Source: Shewanella sp. ANA-3
GTDB lineage: Bacteria; Pseudomonadota; Gammaproteobacteria; Enterobacterales; Shewanellaceae
Reading direction: 5' to 3'
DNA length: 64,000 bases
Assembly: GCF_000203935.1 (NCBI RefSeq)
Contig: NC_008577.1
Span: forward strand, 4,030,001-4,094,000
Shown here one piece after another: positions 1-8,889 of this stretch (positions are counted from its first letter, which is position 1; the number at the start of each line of letters is the position of its first letter). The translations under genes and the position numbers were made by a program. Below the pieces are notes generated by a model that saw only the letters and a program-made list of their open reading frames with translations, was not told the origin of the DNA and did not search any database.

Positions 1-23
1 TTTTTTGCCCTTTAGGCGCCACC

Positions 24-1037
24 ATGTTGCCCGAAACCATCAACCCCAATGTCAGCCTGCTCGACAGTGACCACCAGCAAGTGAATCTTGGTCGCTGGAT
101 GCATCAATGCGAGTTGATTAAAAGCTATTACAGCGCCACCAGTGTGTTTGTGCTGCAAATAACTCAATCTGGTTTTGAAGTGATAGTCAGCTCAGTGAGC
201 GAAACGCCACTCTTTACCTCAGGCACTTTGTTTGCGAGCGACTTTCCCCTGTTTGAACAACTTAAACATAGTCCAGCGGAAGGAGACTATCTTAATCTCG
301 GCCGTTTTATGCTCGATGAATTGCCACGGGATTTCGATGGTATTCAACATATTCTCTCCCGCCCTATAGCTTGGCCCGACGGCAGCCAATTTGGTTCACT
401 GTGCGTGTTAAATCCCCATATGGTCGAGCCCGCGAGCAACAGCGCCATGCTCGAGCCCTTCCAAATTTTGCTTCAGCAGGAATTATCCCTGTTATGCCAA
501 AACCATCGAATTGAATCCCTATCGATGCGCGATCAAGAGACCGGCATGCTCAACCATTACGGTTTTATGATGATGGCGCCTAGGCAGCTCAATCTCGGAC
601 GCCGTTTTGGCGCCCACGCAGGAATCGTCTTCTTCGAGTTAACAGAAGCAAATTCGTCGGAAAATACTTTAGAAGAGAAACACCATAGACTGCTGGGCAA
701 TTTGGTCCAAGATACTATTCGCACCGCCGATGTGGCCGCCCATTACAGTGAGACTCAATTTGTGGTGTTAGCTTTCGTCGATAGCGAACGCGATATATTG
801 CACATAATGAAGCGGGTCGAAAAACAATTAGAACAACAAAACCCCCATCTAAAACTCGATGCCAGTTACAGCTTCTTTACCCCTGAATCGACGGCCAAGT
901 TAGCGCCCATGATGGAAGATGCGCGCTGCAAACTGAAATCCATGCAGCCAGAGCCTGAACCAAACCAAGCAAATCAAGCGCCCAAGTTCGATGCCGAGCA
1001 GTATGATAATCCCGCCGCCGACTCGTCCGAGCTCTAG
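24..1037 (+). CDS. GAF-like / degenerate GGDEF signalling protein
   Basis: Soluble protein of 337 residues. Residues about 20-160 look like a GAF-type sensory domain. Residues about 165-310 look like a GGDEF (diguanylate cyclase) fold, with the typical entry motif RDQETGMLNHYGF at 169-181. The catalytic loop, normally GG(D/E)EF, reads SETQF at 242-246, so the metal and GTP ligands are missing and cyclase activity is unlikely. Inference: it may sense or bind a ligand or act through protein contacts rather than make c-di-GMP. The C-terminal 30 residues are polar and look disordered. The ATG at 24 has no good Shine-Dalgarno and the frame stays open to the window edge, so the true start could lie outside. 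It ends just before a convergent small membrane protein. Confidence 0.7.
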   Translation: MLPETINPNVSLLDSDHQQVNLGRWMHQCELIKSYYSATSVFVLQITQSGFEVIVSSVSETPLFTSGTLFASDFPLFEQLKHSPAEGDYLNLGRFMLDELPRDFDGIQHILSRPIAWPDGSQFGSLCVLNPHMVEPASNSAMLEPFQILLQQELSLLCQNHRIESLSMRDQETGMLNHYGFMMMAPRQLNLGRRFGAHAGIVFFELTEANSSENTLEEKHHRLLGNLVQDTIRTADVAAHYSETQFVVLAFVDSERDILHIMKRVEKQLEQQNPHLKLDASYSFFTPESTAKLAPMMEDARCKLKSMQPEPEPNQANQAPKFDAEQYDNPAADSSEL

Positions 1038-1050
1038 CTTTTACGCGGGA

Positions 1051-1284
1051 TTAATCTTTAGGAAGCTCATCCTGACGCTTCGCCCATTGGATAAACAGCA
1101 CCACGGGATAGGGTGACATCAATACGAGTCCTAAACCAATGAGGCTTGAGATCAGTAACATACCGCTGATTTCTAGACTCCATTGGGTCAACATATAGAC
1201 CCCAAGTCCACAAACTAACATCAAAACACCTAACCAATGTAAAAACTTCAATAAATTCATAGTGCTTTTAATGGTATCTGTCAT
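1051..1284 (-). CDS. small membrane protein, two TM segments
   Basis: A 77-residue protein with two hydrophobic helices at about residues 15-32 and 38-60, a short charged N-terminus and a polar C-terminal tail ending in KRQDELPKD. A good ribosome site (AAAGAGG, spacing about 6) precedes the ATG, which supports a real gene. It converges on the GGDEF-like gene with a 13 bp gap and is divergent from the META lipoprotein. I do not recognise the family. Confidence 0.65.
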   Translation of the reverse strand: MTDTIKSTMNLLKFLHWLGVLMLVCGLGVYMLTQWSLEISGMLLISSLIGLGLVLMSPYPVVLFIQWAKRQDELPKD

Positions 1285-1354
1285 ATAAACCTCTTTTTAT
1301 CTCCCGCTAAACTTGTACACTATGGCCATGAATACGGAAAAAGGAACTGAGACA

Positions 1355-1771
1355 ATGTTAAAACAAACATTTCTATTAAGCGCATTACTTTTTGGTTTAA
1401 CCGCATGTCAGAGCACTGACGTTGCCAATCAGGACACAGTGCCATTACAGGGAAGCTGGCATATTGAAGCCGTTCAAGGGCAACCCACAGTGGATTACAG
1501 CCCTGCGCAAATTACCTTCGCTGATGAAGGTAAACTCTCCGGCAATAACAGCTGCAACAACTTCTTTGGTCAATACAGCCAGCAGGGACAGGCACTAAAA
1601 ATCATTCCTGGCGGCAGCACGATGAAGGCCTGCGTCGATGCGCTGATGCAGCAGGAGCATAAAGTGATGCAAGCCCTGCCACTGGTTGCTAAGGCCAAGC
1701 TAGTACAAGGGCGTTTAACACTGCTTAGCAGCGACGATAAGCCCGTCCTCGTCTTAAGCCAGCTTAAATAA
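1355..1771 (+). CDS. META-domain (HslJ-like) lipoprotein
   Basis: Predicted lipoprotein of 138 residues. The frame is open from 1313, but the ATG at 1355 is preferred because AAGGA lies 9 nt upstream and a lipoprotein signal peptide starts there (MLKQ, hydrophobic core, lipobox LTAC). The mature part matches the META/HslJ fold: a GSW start to the first strand, the signature SGNNSCNNFFGQY, then ACVDALMQQEHKVMQAL and a C-terminal LLSSDDKPVLVL strand. In E. coli HslJ is an outer-membrane heat-inducible lipoprotein linked to novobiocin resistance; the molecular role is unclear. It is followed at once by a strong bidirectional terminator. Confidence 0.85.
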   Translation: MLKQTFLLSALLFGLTACQSTDVANQDTVPLQGSWHIEAVQGQPTVDYSPAQITFADEGKLSGNNSCNNFFGQYSQQGQALKIIPGGSTMKACVDALMQQEHKVMQALPLVAKAKLVQGRLTLLSSDDKPVLVLSQLK

Positions 1772-1781
1772 GCTAGCTTCG

Positions 1782-1818
1782 ATAATAAAAAACCGCCTAG
1801 TTGGCGGTTTTTTATTAT
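1782..1818. terminator. bidirectional rho-independent terminator
   Basis: Perfect 16 bp inverted repeat with core AAAAAACCGCC / GGCGGTTTTTT and loop TAGTT. There are T runs on both strands. It serves the META lipoprotein gene (+) and the symporter gene (-), which converge here. Confidence 0.92.
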
Positions 1819-1826
1819 TAGATGAA

Positions 1827-3149
1827 TTAGCTTTTCGTCGCGGCGCTTTCACTCGCGGCATTTTGTTCGGCAATCATAGCGCTCTGCACCATATCGGCAT
1901 TGTAATGCTCAACATCGAGCTCATCTTCCGACTTAGCAATCACAGTCGTCGCCACTAAGTCGCCAGAAACGTTTACCACTGTGCGCGCCATATCGAGAAT
2001 ACGGTCAATCCCCGCAATCAAGGCCACGCCTTCTAAGGGCAAGCCCACGGTCGAGAGCACTAAGGTCAACATCACTAAGCCAGCGCCCGGCACACCCGCG
2101 GTGCCGATTGAGGCTAAGGTCGCGGTTAAAATAATCGTCAGATAGTCGACCCAAGTTAAATCGATACCAAAGGCCTGCGCCACAAACAGTGCGGTCACGC
2201 CTTGGTATAGGGCGGTGCCATCCATATTGATGGTGGTGCCTAAGGGCAGCACAAAGCTAGAGATCTTCTTATTTACCCCGAGATATTCGCTCGCACATTT
2301 CATGCTTGCAGGTAAGGTACCCGCCGAACTTGAGGTGGTAAATGCCACCGCCATCGCATTGCTGATCCCCTTGAAGAAATGCAGTGGATTTAGCTTAGCA
2401 AATAGGCGCAGCACTATGCTGTAGAAGCCTAACACGTGGATAATACAGCCAATATATACGGCAATAATCACTTTAATCAGCGGCCACAGCATGTCGATGC
2501 CATACTCGCCCGCGACCCATGCCATCAGACCAAACACCCCATAAGGCGCAAGCTTCATCACCATGTCGGTGAGTTTGTACATGGCCTCGGCAAGGCTTTC
2601 AAATACCTTGATCGCAGGCTTACCATGGTCGCCAATCAAGACCAAGGCAATCCCTAGGGCCACGGCAAACACAATCACTTGCAGAATTTGACCACTCGCC
2701 AAGGCGGCAACGGGGTTGGTAGGGACTATGTCAATCAGGGTTTGCATCACCGAAGGCACTTCTTTCGCCGTTTGTACCGCTTCGTGTTGCAGTAAAGGCA
2801 CGCCTGCACCGGGTTGCACCACATAGCCCACGGCTAAACCTAGGCTGATCGCAATCGCGGTGGTGCACAGATAAAACGCAAAGGATTTAAACCCAATTCG
2901 GCCCATTTTGGCGGTGTCTTCCATTGAGGTCACACCAACAATCAATGAACAAAACACTAAAGGCACAATCAGCATCTTGATGGTATTCACAAACAGGGTG
3001 CCAATAGGTTTCAGGTATGAAGCCTGCTCACCTAAGCTGACGCCCACCGCAATCCCTAACACCATACCAACGAAAATTTGCAGCCACAGGGGCACTGACA
3101 TCCAGGAAGACCAGATCCGGCCTAGGGCTGATGACCTTTGTTTTGACAT
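1827..3149 (-). CDS. DAACS-family dicarboxylate/amino acid:cation symporter (GltP-like)
   Basis: Inner-membrane secondary transporter of 440 residues, the usual size for the dicarboxylate/amino acid:cation symporter family, which takes up glutamate, aspartate or C4-dicarboxylates with H+ or Na+. It shows the N-terminal helices (VPLWLQIFVGMVLGIAVG), the re-entrant hairpin 1 serine motif TTSSSAGTLP, the NMDGTALYQG motif of TM7, and the hairpin 2/TM8 region with GVPGAGLVML and DRILDMARTVVNVSGD. The SSSAGT form resembles Na+-coupled archaeal and bacterial members. Substrate cannot be fixed from sequence. The ATG lies 161 bp from the next gene, and a CRP-like palindrome sits about 110 bp upstream. 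Confidence 0.9.
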   Translation of the reverse strand: MSKQRSSALGRIWSSWMSVPLWLQIFVGMVLGIAVGVSLGEQASYLKPIGTLFVNTIKMLIVPLVFCSLIVGVTSMEDTAKMGRIGFKSFAFYLCTTAIAISLGLAVGYVVQPGAGVPLLQHEAVQTAKEVPSVMQTLIDIVPTNPVAALASGQILQVIVFAVALGIALVLIGDHGKPAIKVFESLAEAMYKLTDMVMKLAPYGVFGLMAWVAGEYGIDMLWPLIKVIIAVYIGCIIHVLGFYSIVLRLFAKLNPLHFFKGISNAMAVAFTTSSSAGTLPASMKCASEYLGVNKKISSFVLPLGTTINMDGTALYQGVTALFVAQAFGIDLTWVDYLTIILTATLASIGTAGVPGAGLVMLTLVLSTVGLPLEGVALIAGIDRILDMARTVVNVSGDLVATTVIAKSEDELDVEHYNADMVQSAMIAEQNAASESAATKS

Positions 3150-3256
3150 GTTTATAACCTTGAGTTTTAAATGATGATAGGGCTGAGCCTTATCCTTGGC
3201 GGGACTAACTTAACTTAGCCAGCCGCCGAGTCTAACATAAGGGATAAAATTCTAAG

Positions 3257-3272
3257 GATGATCTATATCACG
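3257..3272. promoter_or_regulatory. CRP-like site upstream of the symporter
   Basis: GATGATCTATATCACG agrees with the CRP palindrome TGTGATCTAGATCACA at 12 of 16 positions, including the ATCTA core and the TCAC right arm. It lies about 110 bp before the symporter start codon. This is a consensus match by eye only. Confidence 0.4.
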
Positions 3273-3310
3273 TTGATGCCAACCGCTGCAAAATCCAGCT
3301 AAGGCAAAGC

Positions 3311-3607
3311 CTAGGCCTCAAATTGCACCGAATTGACTGAGGCGGCAAAACGTTGGCGATAAAGGGATGCGGGCGGCTGCTCGCACTCGATAAGGTAGCT
3401 CCAATAGTCATCGTCAAAACCGCTGAAGAGTGACTGGTTATCCCCCTGCGATTTGAGGATCAAATACCACCAAACCAGCCCCCATAACCCAAAGGTGATT
3501 AAGGTAAGTACAAAGTGCATCCCATGATTAATCTTAAGACCTTTTTGTACTTCATAGACTTGTAAAAATTTGGGCTTAAAGCGACGAGTTGATTTTACGA
3601 ATGCCAT
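3311..3607 (-). CDS. hypothetical small membrane protein
   Basis: A 98-residue protein with a basic N-terminus (MAFVKSTRRFKPKF), one clear hydrophobic hairpin at about residues 29-50 (HGMHFVLTLITFGLWGLVWW) and an acidic, aromatic C-terminal half (FDDDYWSYLIECEQ). The His-Gly plus tryptophan-rich hairpin recalls small immunity-like or DUF membrane proteins, but I cannot name the family. A GGAG-type sequence (GGGAGTGG) is found before the ATG. Confidence 0.55.
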   Translation of the reverse strand: MAFVKSTRRFKPKFLQVYEVQKGLKINHGMHFVLTLITFGLWGLVWWYLILKSQGDNQSLFSGFDDDYWSYLIECEQPPASLYRQRFAASVNSVQFEA

Positions 3608-3827
3608 AATCGCACCACTCCCTTAGGGTGAAAACCTTATTCAAGCCTAGCAGATTAGACTTTAGTCGTACAAAAATTAGCCGTGATTAAAGCAGGATTT
3701 GAAACGCTGCTCACTCGTTCTTCTAAACGGTTCCGTGCTAAAGTGTGCCGCCGAATAAAAGCCGATGCATAAGCGTCATCCCCATACACAAGAGCGGTAG
3801 AGGTACTAACCGCCGAGGAGTTGTTAT

Positions 3828-4271
3828 ATGTTGATCCGTAAAGCCAAAGTGCAAGATCTCACCGCCCTAGTTCAATTTAATCAGGCAATGGCGCAGGAAA
3901 CCGAAGGCCTCGCCTTAGACGAAACGACCCTGATTAAAGGCGTCAATACCCTACTGAATCACCCTGAGAAAGGCTTTTATCTGGTAGCCGAAATCGATGG
4001 CGACATTGTCGGTTCGCTGATGGTTACCTTCGAGTGGAGCGACTGGCGCGCCAAAGATTATTACTGGATCCAAAGCGTTTATATTCGCCCACAGAATCGC
4101 CGTCAGGGGATTTATGGCAAGCTCTATGCTGAGGTGAAACAACTTGCCGAGGCCAATGGTGGCGCCGCGAGTTTCCGTCTCTATGTGGAGCAGGAAAATA
4201 CCGCCGCTCAGCAAACCTACCAAGCGCTAGGGATGAAGCAAAGCTACTATCTGATGTACGAAGAAAAGTAA
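3828..4271 (+). CDS. GNAT-family N-acetyltransferase
   Basis: Soluble 147-residue acetyltransferase of the GCN5-related family. The fold is seen from MLIRKAKVQDL (strand 1) through the acetyl-CoA binding motif A, IQSVYIRPQNRRQGIYGKLY, with the Q/RxxGx(G/A) loop in the form RRQGIYG. Motif B follows (FRLYVEQENTAAQQTYQALGM) and the C-terminal strand ends in YEEK. The acceptor substrate is unknown. GAGGAG sits about 6 nt before the ATG, and a strong hairpin terminator follows the stop within 20 bp. Confidence 0.88.
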   Translation: MLIRKAKVQDLTALVQFNQAMAQETEGLALDETTLIKGVNTLLNHPEKGFYLVAEIDGDIVGSLMVTFEWSDWRAKDYYWIQSVYIRPQNRRQGIYGKLYAEVKQLAEANGGAASFRLYVEQENTAAQQTYQALGMKQSYYLMYEEK

Positions 4272-4276
4272 TAAAA

Positions 4277-4303
4277 AAAGGATCGGGCATCACCCGATCC
4301 TTT
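4277..4303. terminator. bidirectional terminator
   Basis: Inverted repeat AAAGGATCGGG / CCCGATCCTTT with loop CATCA, flanked by A and T tracts. It lies between the convergent GNAT gene (+) and the serine transporter gene (-). Confidence 0.9.
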
Positions 4304-4330
4304 CGTTTCAAACCGCTTTGAATTCCAAGC

Positions 4331-5623
4331 TTAGCTTAACAAGCCAAACAGAATAGCCGTCATCGCCAGCAGGCCCGCAATAATCACAAACACGTTGCTG
4401 ATGCGGTTACGGTAAGCCTTCAGAGCCGGCACTTTGTACACGGCATACATTGGCATTAAGTACAAAATTGCCGCAATAATCGGGCCGCCCAGCGCCTCAA
4501 TCATCCCCAAAATACTTGGGTTTTTAATCGCAACGGCCCAAATCGTGGCAAACATAAACACTAAGATAAACTTGTTCAGCTTGTTCTCACTGATTTGTTT
4601 GTTACTTGAGCGCAGCTGCTTAACGATAATGCCCTTCATGCCCTCAGTCGCGCCCATGTAATGGCCAAAGAAAGAAGACACAATCGCCACAAATGCGATA
4701 AAAGGCCCGAAATAGCTGACAAAACCACTGTCATGCACGTTCGCAAGGTAAGATAAAATCGGCAGGTTCTTCGCCTTCGCTTCGGCCAACTGTTCTGGCG
4801 ACAGTGACAACACGCAGGAGAACACGAATAACATCACAAAGCCGACTAACATCATCGAGGTATTACGCAGGATCACATCGGCCTTACGGGCCGCGTTGAC
4901 ACCATGGTCACGCTTAAGGGAAACCGAAAATTGCGAAATCGCCGGAGAATGGTTGAAGGCAAACACCAACACAGGAATGGTTAACCATACAGTACCTAAA
5001 AAGGCGCCGGTGTCTGGCACGACTTGCAGCGCATCCATTTTCCACTCCGGGATCAAATAGATGGACATAAAAGCCAAAATGCCCACCAGCGGATAGACCA
5101 GCAGCTGAGTCACCTTCAGCATAAATTGCTCACCAGCAACCATCACGGCCATCATGCCGAAAATCAACACGCCTGACAGCAGGAAACGTGGTGGTGAGGC
5201 CATGCCCAACTGGTTGACGATAAAACTGTCGACTGTGTTAGTGATCCCCACACCGTAGATCAACACAATGGGATAAATCGCTAAGAAATACAGCAATGTA
5301 ATCGCCTTGCCCGCGCCAATTCCAAAGTGTTCTTCAACGACTTGGGTAATGTCACTGCCGGGAATACTCGATGAACATACGAAGCGTGACAGGCCGCGGT
5401 GGGCAAGATAGGTCATTGGGCCGATGATAATGGCCATCAAGACTAAGGGCCAAAAACCGCCCATGCCCGCATTGATAGGAAGAAATAGAATGCCCGCCCC
5501 CACAGCGGTGCCGAATAAACTTAGCATCCAAGTGGTGTCTTGGCGCGTCCATGGTAAGTGTCTTGTTGTGCTTTCTTGCGTGCTTTGAGGTGTTTCGAGA
5601 ACACTGATCGCATCTTTTTGCAT
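4331..5623 (-). CDS. sdaC: SdaC-type serine/threonine transporter (HAAAP family)
   Basis: Inner-membrane amino acid:proton symporter of 430 residues. The cytoplasmic N-terminus (about 30 residues) is followed by TM1 with the family motif FGTAVGAGILFLPINAG, then HRGLSRFVCSS and GSDITQVVEEHFG. The body resembles E. coli SdaC. Other marks are VFAFNHSPAISQFSVS, SFFGHYMGATEGMKG and about 11 hydrophobic segments. The family takes up serine and related hydroxy amino acids with H+. A TAAGG ribosome site is placed before the ATG. The upstream 440 bp carries two CRP-like palindromes, consistent with control by carbon status. Confidence 0.88.
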   Translation of the reverse strand: MQKDAISVLETPQSTQESTTRHLPWTRQDTTWMLSLFGTAVGAGILFLPINAGMGGFWPLVLMAIIIGPMTYLAHRGLSRFVCSSSIPGSDITQVVEEHFGIGAGKAITLLYFLAIYPIVLIYGVGITNTVDSFIVNQLGMASPPRFLLSGVLIFGMMAVMVAGEQFMLKVTQLLVYPLVGILAFMSIYLIPEWKMDALQVVPDTGAFLGTVWLTIPVLVFAFNHSPAISQFSVSLKRDHGVNAARKADVILRNTSMMLVGFVMLFVFSCVLSLSPEQLAEAKAKNLPILSYLANVHDSGFVSYFGPFIAFVAIVSSFFGHYMGATEGMKGIIVKQLRSSNKQISENKLNKFILVFMFATIWAVAIKNPSILGMIEALGGPIIAAILYLMPMYAVYKVPALKAYRNRISNVFVIIAGLLAMTAILFGLLS

Positions 5624-5742
5624 ATTAAAATTACCTTACGGTGATACCGCATAAAAAATTCGGCGTAAGGATAGCGAAAAAGCTTAAGCAAAAGTTGATC
5701 TAACACCATTTTAAGTAATGAAATTTCAAATAAAACTGGGTT

Positions 5743-5758
5743 TGCGATCTAGATCCAT
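5743..5758. promoter_or_regulatory. CRP-like site, proximal, upstream of sdaC
   Basis: TGCGATCTAGATCCAT contains the perfect palindrome GATCTAGATC and matches 12 of 16 positions of the CRP consensus. It lies about 120 bp upstream of the sdaC start. Assigned by eye. Confidence 0.4.
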
Positions 5759-5942
5759 GAATTTACGTAATAAATTTTCAATAACGCAGCAAAAAGATCA
5801 CACAAAAACACCAATAACGAACAGTTAATTCACCCCTGCACCTAAGCGTTGACACGGCCAGTTTGTCGATAAAAACTACAAAGCCGCATTAAGTCGCAAA
5901 AATGCACTAAATGCGACCAGCTTCAATTAAGCCCTATAAAAG

Positions 5943-5958
5943 CTTGATCGAGATCACT
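5943..5958. promoter_or_regulatory. CRP-like site, distal, upstream of sdaC
   Basis: CTTGATCGAGATCACT matches 12 of 16 positions of the CRP consensus with an intact ATCAC right half. It is about 320 bp upstream of sdaC, in an otherwise gene-free 443 bp stretch (5624-6066). Apart from these sites and the acylase terminator I see nothing else in that stretch. Confidence 0.3.
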
Positions 5959-6018
5959 GTGCAAATTGTTAAATTTTTACATTTTGAAACAGCAAGCGCT
6001 GCGCCAGAGAAAGCCAAT

Positions 6019-6043
6019 AAAAAAGGCCCACCTAAGTGGGCCT
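6019..6043 (-). terminator. terminator of the acylase gene
   Basis: AGGCCCAC / GTGGGCCT stem with CTAA loop at 6024-6043. Read on the minus strand it is followed by TTTTTATT and lies just after the acylase stop codon. Confidence 0.85.
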
Positions 6044-6066
6044 ATCGATTAACGACAACTCAGCCA

Positions 6067-8634
6067 TTACTGGGCTTTTTGCAGCGTCAGTTCTGTGGTC
6101 GAAATCACCGCAGGGGCGATATCGGCTTCCTTAAACAGTAATGGACGGAAAGTCTTACTGCTGGAATACAGATTGCTCTGGTCGGTAAAGGAAGGCGACA
6201 GTATATTGCTCGACTCCGAATAGGTAAGTATGCCGCGTGCGACAGGGCCCTCATCGGTAAAGCTGACCGCCATCATCCAACTTGAGCCATAACGTATCTG
6301 ATACCCCTTGGCCGTCATGCCAGAGGCCATCGCCTTACCCGTAGCAACGTCCATCAAAGGCGCGTACTTATGCTGCGGGATCAGAGTGTCATCTCCCGAT
6401 AAGCTCGTAGAGAACACGTTGAATCCCCCTTCCGCGTTATGGCTGCCCGGCCAAGGTAAACGCGCGCCGCTGGCAGTGCCATCGGGGAGTGACTTCTCGA
6501 CAAACTGCACATCACCTAACGGTGCATCTAAGGCAAAACCTGCGGCTTCAAGATTCAAGGCCGCATGGGCAAGCGCCACTAATGCACTACCGTCTGTGGT
6601 AAGCGTATTAGGCGTGGTCGCCGCATTCGCGGGGTCGAATCCCTTGGTCAACATGGTTTTTTGGCTGAACTGATGGGCAAACTCACGCAGTAAGGCGCCG
6701 CCTTTACTGTCGTTATCTTGCTTACCGTTCCAGGCTTTGAGCGCCGCACAGGCTGAGGTGAGATCCTTAGACAAACTCGCAGATACCACCACAGGCGTAC
6801 TGCCCTGCGCCTCACATTGGGCAATCAAGTCCGGCAATACCAACTCAGCTAAATAACTGCGATTCGACAATACCGCGGCTTCTAACTCTTCCAGATTGAA
6901 CTTGCCATCACTGCCCGCCGCATCCTGCATCAGGGTTAAGCCCATACGGGTACGCAGCGATAATTGCCCTGCTTCTGGACCATACATGGGCGAGAAGTAC
7001 GTCAGTGGCTCATTTAAGTTGGTAGACCAGAAGGAGTCATTGGAGTTTTGCACAAAGTCGCTGCGCTCAAGCTTAGGCGCACGCTCATAGGGCGTGGGGC
7101 CACTAAAGCTAAATAACGAAGTATTCCCCGGCAGAATGGTAAAGCCAGCTTGCTCTTTTGCCGCCTTAATATCGGGCGAAGTCTTTAGCACTACCACGGC
7201 GGCCTCGGATAAACCGGGCACGGTCGAGTCGTCGATATAGAAGGCATTGCCCTCTTTATCGGCATACATTGTGTTGTTGAAAATCACCCCGTCGTAGTCT
7301 TTAAAGGCTTGTTGGAATTCGTCTTTATTGGTCGCTAAGTTCATGGCGAGCCAATGATCGACGGGATCCATAGTCGCCATGTTCGCATCTTGGATCATAA
7401 AGGCACTGCCATCGTCCCAACCAAAAGGTGCGAGCGAAGGCGGCGCCTCGACCATAGGTCCTTTTGCTGTGGTGTAAATATCCTTTTCTGCCACTAACAT
7501 ACCTGCGGGGCCGGCGTTCACAAGGATAGAAACAGTCTCTTTATTGATCGGCATCGGCTGACCATCGAACAGATACTGCAATCTGTCGCCCGAGACCAGC
7601 TCGAGGTTATACATCACAAAATGTTCTGCGGTAGAGAAGGTATGAGTCCAAGCTAAGTCTTTGTTAAACCCGATGTTGATAGGGCCTGGCATGCCAACCA
7701 GCGAGCCGCCCATCATATCCAATTGGCCTGGAATAGTAATGTGCGATTGCCAGAAGCGCAGGTTGCCCGTATGTGGGAAATGCGGATTACCCAGCACCAT
7801 GCCGCGACCATTTTCGGTCTTATCTTTACCCAGACCCCAACCGTTAGAGCCTAAATCCCGTGGATTGGTCTCAGGTGTGGTAATGCGCGCCGCACGGGCA
7901 AGCAATTTAGACTGCATATCGCTGACAAACGCGGTTTGCTCTTGGCTTGGCGCAGGCCCTACGATGCGCGGCATGTACTCCTGCCCATCCCCTGGGTTGG
8001 CGTAGAAAATCAAATCGAGGAAGTTAGCCGCGCCGGGTAATAGGGCGATGGAAAACAGATAAGTGACCACATCCTCTGGCACTATGGGCTTCACCCACGG
8101 CTGACCGCCACAGAAAGGTTCGGCGGTTTGTTTACCCGCTTCAACATCGGCAAGGTATTGGTTATAACCCGCCGTAAAACCTTGGATTAATGCACGTGAA
8201 CGCTCGCTAAACTGCGGCCATTTGGCTTCGGCTTGCTCACGAATTTTTAAGGCTTTATAGGCAAAGTCGGAGATTAAGTTGCCATTGTCTTCGGCGGTGG
8301 GCTGCCCTGTGGTGAAATCAATCGACGCATGGGGGCCAAAGTACATAGAGCGTTGAGAGTTGGCCTTAACAAAACCATCGGCGAGCACGCAGAGGTTGTC
8401 CTGCGCCTGCGCGTAACCGCTACCAAAGCCTAAGCTTTCTAGGTTATCGGCTTGGATATGGGGCACACCGTAGGTAGTTCGACGAATATTGGCTTTGAGT
8501 AAGCCGTTGGGGGCAAAGGTTTGCAGCTGGGTTTCAGGTTCGGTAGGTTGAGTGCTATCTTCGCTGTCGTTACAGCCTGTGAGCATAACGCCGCAGGCCA
8601 TCCCCATCGCGATCATGAGTTTGTTGAATTTCAT
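6067..8634 (-). CDS. penicillin acylase-family Ntn-hydrolase, lipoprotein (AHL/aculeacin acylase type)
   Basis: An 855-residue precursor of the penicillin amidase (S45) family. The N-terminus is a lipoprotein signal ending in LTGC with the lipidated Cys at 21, so the enzyme is probably membrane-anchored in the periplasm. The alpha part covers about residues 40-230. A linker follows, then the self-cleavage site where Ser263 (LGSNGWGLG) becomes the N-terminal nucleophile of the beta chain. GNPHFPHTGNLRFW and GFNKDLAWTHTF are typical beta-chain motifs. Known relatives include aculeacin A acylase, PvdQ and the Shewanella acylase Aac, which cleaves long-chain acyl-homoserine lactones. Substrate here is inferred, not shown. 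It is monocistronic, with its own terminator, and divergent from yjjX. Confidence 0.88.
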   Translation of the reverse strand: MKFNKLMIAMGMACGVMLTGCNDSEDSTQPTEPETQLQTFAPNGLLKANIRRTTYGVPHIQADNLESLGFGSGYAQAQDNLCVLADGFVKANSQRSMYFGPHASIDFTTGQPTAEDNGNLISDFAYKALKIREQAEAKWPQFSERSRALIQGFTAGYNQYLADVEAGKQTAEPFCGGQPWVKPIVPEDVVTYLFSIALLPGAANFLDLIFYANPGDGQEYMPRIVGPAPSQEQTAFVSDMQSKLLARAARITTPETNPRDLGSNGWGLGKDKTENGRGMVLGNPHFPHTGNLRFWQSHITIPGQLDMMGGSLVGMPGPINIGFNKDLAWTHTFSTAEHFVMYNLELVSGDRLQYLFDGQPMPINKETVSILVNAGPAGMLVAEKDIYTTAKGPMVEAPPSLAPFGWDDGSAFMIQDANMATMDPVDHWLAMNLATNKDEFQQAFKDYDGVIFNNTMYADKEGNAFYIDDSTVPGLSEAAVVVLKTSPDIKAAKEQAGFTILPGNTSLFSFSGPTPYERAPKLERSDFVQNSNDSFWSTNLNEPLTYFSPMYGPEAGQLSLRTRMGLTLMQDAAGSDGKFNLEELEAAVLSNRSYLAELVLPDLIAQCEAQGSTPVVVSASLSKDLTSACAALKAWNGKQDNDSKGGALLREFAHQFSQKTMLTKGFDPANAATTPNTLTTDGSALVALAHAALNLEAAGFALDAPLGDVQFVEKSLPDGTASGARLPWPGSHNAEGGFNVFSTSLSGDDTLIPQHKYAPLMDVATGKAMASGMTAKGYQIRYGSSWMMAVSFTDEGPVARGILTYSESSNILSPSFTDQSNLYSSSKTFRPLLFKEADIAPAVISTTELTLQKAQ

Positions 8635-8889
8635 TATTATTATCTCTTAATTTTAGTTCCTTCAATGACATAGCTTTACTGCTTAAATCAGCTAATTGAC
8701 TGAAGGAGCAATAGTCGTATGTCGCTTCCTGATGCACGACTCTGGCTATTTGCTCCCCATACATTCGCTTTTTACTGAGCCAAGGCGATGAATATGGCAA
8801 AATAGAAAACCCAGAGGCGAGACACCTCCGACCATTTAAGCAATGATTCAAACGAGCGTCCACATTAAAAACCAAAATAAATAACTTAT

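Noticed and set aside
5849..5870. TTGACA promoter on the plus strand
   Set aside because: No plus-strand gene follows and the -10 is poor.
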